In this document: positions 6,200 to 8,299 of the stretch, one piece after another
Layout of the letters: the number at the start of each line of letters is the position of its first letter
Position numbering within the stretch: position 1 is the stretch's first letter
Assembly (NCBI GenBank): GCA_031273725.1
Contig: JAISRG010000075.1
Coordinates: forward strand, 1 to 8,299
Direction of reading: 5' to 3'
Length of the DNA stretch: 8,299 nucleotides
From: Puniceicoccales bacterium
Lineage (GTDB): Bacteria; Verrucomicrobiota; Verrucomicrobiia; Opitutales; JAIRKQ01
Notes under the pieces: generated by a model
What the model was told of the DNA's origin: nothing
What the model saw: the letters and a program-made list of their open reading frames with translations, nothing else
The model's database searches: none
Position numbers and translations under genes: made by a program

Positions 6200-7104
6200 T
6201 TTTCTTCTGGTAGGGTGTCCGGCTCTTCATCGAGGTCACTAGCATTTTGGGAATCCACCTGGACGCCTATTGGACTATTTGGGGCAGGTTTTGGTCCCGT
6301 AGTTCCTTTTCTGCTTTTCCTAGATTCGAGGAAGAAAAACACGACAGCTCCCATGCTACACAGTAGTAAGATACCCAAGACGATTACAATGGTAAGGAAC
6401 TTTATTGCCGCATCGCTTGCTATTCGAAGCCCCATAGCGTTCACATTTGTGCCAAAGACATTTTCGATTGCCGTATTATCCTCAGCTGCTGCCGGAAATA
6501 AGGCAATTGACAGCTTGTCATAGTCTAACCCTTGGACACTATTTGCCATAAGATATTTGATCTCTCGCACTGACTCATACAAATTTGATCCGACTTTGTA
6601 GGTTAAAAATATGGCTATCGATGCGTCCGTATCGGCGTCGGAAAAGGGGGCATTTTCTGGTAACACTCTGTGAACCCGCGATGTTAAAACATCGGAAATT
6701 TTGTTCAATGTCGAAGCAACCCTTTCCGATAGGGCTTCCATGAATCTGGCTTTTTCTTCCAGGAGAGAAGATATTGACCCGCTTTTTGGAAAACTTGCCC
6801 GATGGTATCGGATTGCACCCTGGGATATCCGTTGGTTTTTAAAATTTTCTCTGCCCTGGAAAAATCATCGGAGTTTTTAGCACAATAGTCCATGCTAACT
6901 CCAGGCCGGTTTTTTGCTCATCGGAATATGATCTTGTTGCATCAAGGAAACAATTTCGTTTGCTTCTTCTTCTGGCACATTTGACAGCAAATCAATTTTT
7001 CCGCAACCCGCCAAGATCAGCATCATAAGCATGGAAGAAAACAGGCATAAATTTTGACAGAAATTGTTTTTTTCGTCGTAAATCTTTTGTCGTCTACCAA
7101 TCAT
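6196..7104 (-). pseudogene. sctJ: Broken T3SS inner-ring lipoprotein SctJ
   Basis: SctJ (YscJ/PrgK/FliF-like) forms the outer of the two inner-membrane rings and is a lipoprotein. From ATG 7104 there is a lipoprotein signal ending LILAGC with the acylated Cys, then PEEEANEIVSLM, the family's usual early block. Further motifs are AEKILKTNGYPR, DTIGQVFQK, EEKARFMEALSE and SRVHRVLPE. A C-terminal membrane segment (FLTIVIVLGILLLCSMGAV) and a charged Pro-rich tail end the protein. These blocks lie in three frames. The breaks fall at a T6 run (6910-6915) and a T5 run (6783-6787), where single-base changes restore a continuous ~303-residue protein with no further stops. It is the first gene of the operon, preceded by a good promoter, and it overlaps sctK. 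Either a true pseudogene or two homopolymer sequencing errors. Confidence 0.88.
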
Positions 7105-7139
7105 ACCAGGTCGTCATTAGTCAAACAATTCTTATACAT

Positions 7140-7168
7140 ATTATGATCTTTCTTGGAAGACTCGTCAA
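7140..7168 (-). promoter_or_regulatory. Sigma70-like promoter of the T3SS operon
   Basis: On the minus strand TTGACG (7168-7163) and CATAAT (7145-7140) are separated by exactly 17 bases, each matching five of six consensus positions. Transcription would start near 7133, about 30 bases before the sctJ ATG. The stretch 7105-7224 holds no gene, and no convincing terminator for the transporter fragment upstream was seen. Confidence 0.55.
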
Positions 7169-7224
7169 ACGAAATTGTTACAAATCTAAAATAAATCAAA
7201 TATTTTTATGCCATAAGCCTTGTT

Positions 7225-7490
7225 CTACTCTGCTTGAGACAGTTTTCTGATCGCAAATAAAATCATACACGGAAGTATACCTTGAACCATCCGAATCAAA
7301 TAAAAATATGACCCCAATTGGCTATTGGCAAAACTGAAAATGGATACTCCGACTGCTCCAGCAATCGTGGAATAGCAGTATGACACGCCAAGAATGGAGC
7401 CAATATTTTTCTCTTCAAATATTTTTAACCATATCATTTGCCTGAGGATGCCATATCCTCTCCAAAAACATTCGATACCGATGACATCTA
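7225..7490 (-). pseudogene. 3' remnant of a membrane transporter-like gene (possibly MFS)
   Basis: About 88 codons read leftward to TAG at 7225-7227. There are two clear hydrophobic segments: SILGVSYCYSTIAGAVGVSIF and YFYLIRMVQGILPCMILFAI. Between and before them are short polar turns (IFEEKNIG, ANSQLG), followed by a short basic tail (IRKLSQAE). This is the pattern of the last helices of a 12-helix permease, most like the major facilitator superfamily, but substrate and exact family cannot be told. The gene has no proper start: homology to protein stops at the TA at 7489-7490, where a transposon end begins. The in-frame TTG at 7500 belongs to the transposon. The 5' part is expected beyond the transposons, outside the window. 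Confidence 0.5.
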
Positions 7491-7852
7491 GGGGGTCCAA
7501 ACAGTTCCCGGCCCCTTAGCGATCTCGCGATATGATAAAGATTGACTTAATCTTTTAATGTGTATTTATGTAGTATTCTCCATCATGCTCAATGACATAT
7601 TCAAGTCGTTCAATCCAATTGAAGAAGACGGATTACAATTGTTCTAAGGTCACCTCTCTCTAAATCTCTTGCATGGCATTCATTATTTCTTCAACCCCAG
7701 AAAACTCACAATCCTTCATTTTTTGTTTCAACATACCGAATACCCAAAAATCGCACGGACTCGGGTCTGTCGAATAAGGTGGGTGCGCAACTCGCTGAAG
7801 CCTCCGATTGTCAAATTCATCGGTCACCTTGCGACCATTGCAGATGGACATA
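7491..7852 (-). mobile_element. Mariner/IS630-type element, decayed copy A (truncated)
   Basis: It starts next to a TA (7489-7490) with GGGGGTCCAAACAGTTCCCG, a near match of the copy B end at 7855. Sequence then follows copy B at an offset of 364 bases through the untranslated end and the transposase 3' part. It ends around 7840-7852, inside the transposase catalytic region, where copy B's end begins. Only one end is present, so the remainder is expected on the far side of copy B. Confidence 0.75.
7555..7852 (-). pseudogene. Transposase remnant of copy A
   Basis: The 3' part of a mariner/IS630-type transposase gene. It carries the block around the third catalytic Asp (PPYSTDPSPCDFWVFG), the GMLKQKMKD segment and the C-terminal SVFFNWIERLEYVIEH. 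Two in-frame stops relative to copy B are TAG at 7660-7662 (Trp in copy B) and TAA at 7633-7635 (Gln in copy B). The N-terminal and central domains, with the first two catalytic Asp, are missing. It ends in TAA at 7555-7557, at the same place as copy B. It cannot encode an active enzyme. Confidence 0.85.
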
Positions 7853-7854
7853 TA

Positions 7855-8299
7855 GGCGGTCCAAAAAATTCCCGGCCCCCCAGCGATCTCGTGACATGAT
7901 AAAGATTGACTTAATCTTTTAATGCGAGTTTATGTAGTATTCCCAATAATGCTCAATGACATATTCAAGTCGTTCAATCCAATTGAAGAAGACGGATTGC
8001 AATCGTTCTAAGGTCATCTCTCTCCAAATCTCTTGTACGGCATTCATTATTTTTTCAACTCCAGAAAACTCACGATCCTTCATTTTTTGTTTCAACATAC
8101 CGAATAGCCAAAAGTCGCACGGACTCAGGTCTGGCGAACAAGGTCGGTGCGCAACTCGCTGAAGCTTCAAATTGTCAAATTCATCGGTCACCTTGCGACC
8201 ATTGTGACACATCGCATTGTCCATGTGTACGAAAAAATCACCTCGACGATTCCTCCGTAAAATTCGTTGTTTTTCGTCAAGAATATCGGGGAGAATGCT
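7855..8299 (-). mobile_element. Mariner/IS630-type element, copy B (runs off the right edge)
   Basis: It begins at 7855 next to TA (7853-7854), the usual target of Tc1/mariner-type elements, with GGCGGTCCAAAAAATTCCCG. Copy A has almost the same end sequence at 7491, which defines this as the element terminus (the 3' end relative to the transposase gene). The other terminus is outside the window, so the terminal inverted repeat cannot be checked here. Confidence 0.75.
7919..8299 (-). CDS. Mariner-type DD34D transposase, C-terminal part (5' end beyond window)
   Basis: The enzyme cuts and pastes its own element at TA sites. The visible 126 codons are open from the window edge to TAA at 7919-7921. 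They include FFVHMDNAMCHN, with the second catalytic Asp, and SPDLSPCDFWLFG, with the third. The two are separated by 34 residues with Asp last, the DD34D spacing of mariner elements rather than the DD34E of Tc1. Then come GMLKQKMKDREFSG and a helical C-terminus ending YYINSH. The N-terminal helix-turn-helix region and first Asp lie outside the window. Unlike copy A, no stop interrupts the frame, so this copy may be active or recently so. Such animal-type mariner transposases are also found in bacterial IS630-group elements. Confidence 0.88.
   Translation of the reverse strand, partial: SILPDILDEKQRILRRNRRGDFFVHMDNAMCHNGRKVTDEFDNLKLQRVAHRPCSPDLSPCDFWLFGMLKQKMKDREFSGVEKIMNAVQEIWREMTLERLQSVFFNWIERLEYVIEHYWEYYINSH

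Overview
The window looks like a piece of an AT-rich, Gram-negative, host-associated bacterium. Its core (about 1.87-7.10 kb, minus strand) is a type III secretion (T3SS) operon in the order sctJ-sctK-sctL-sctN-sctO-sctP, the Ysc/Bordetella-type order. The SctO tail, as I remember the family, resembles chlamydial CT670, so a Chlamydiota-like or other PVC-type host-associated bacterium is my best guess. That assignment is an inference and is not proven by the window. Pseudogenes and mariner-type transposons fit a lineage with a decaying genome.

Layout: positions 1-1130 hold a direct duplication. Each copy carries a gene for an unrecognised ~82-aa protein (1-222, cut by the window edge, and 713-961, both minus) behind a very similar leader. 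A plus-strand hairpin terminator (647-684) lies between the copies. A plus-strand Nudix-domain gene (1237-1776) with an apparent signal peptide follows. It converges on the T3SS operon at a GC-rich hairpin (1830-1866).

The T3SS operon reads leftward from a good sigma70-like promoter at 7140-7168. The inner-ring lipoprotein SctJ, the SctK-like accessory protein and the stator SctL are each broken: two frameshifts in each gene, mostly at mononucleotide runs, plus two in-frame stops in SctK and two in SctL. The ATPase SctN, stalk SctO and ruler SctP are intact. In a working system J forms the inner-membrane ring, K and L belong to the cytoplasmic sorting platform, N powers unfolding and export with O as its stalk, and P measures needle length. 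The intact ruler carries an internal repeat array. No sctQ, R, S, T, U or I is present, so a functional injectisome would need them elsewhere.

From 7225 to the right edge there is the 3' remnant of a membrane transporter-like gene. It is cut at a TA dinucleotide by a decayed mariner/IS630-type element (copy A, 7491-7852). A second, better preserved copy (B, from 7855) appears to be inserted into copy A and runs off the window. No tRNA, rRNA or CRISPR array was seen.
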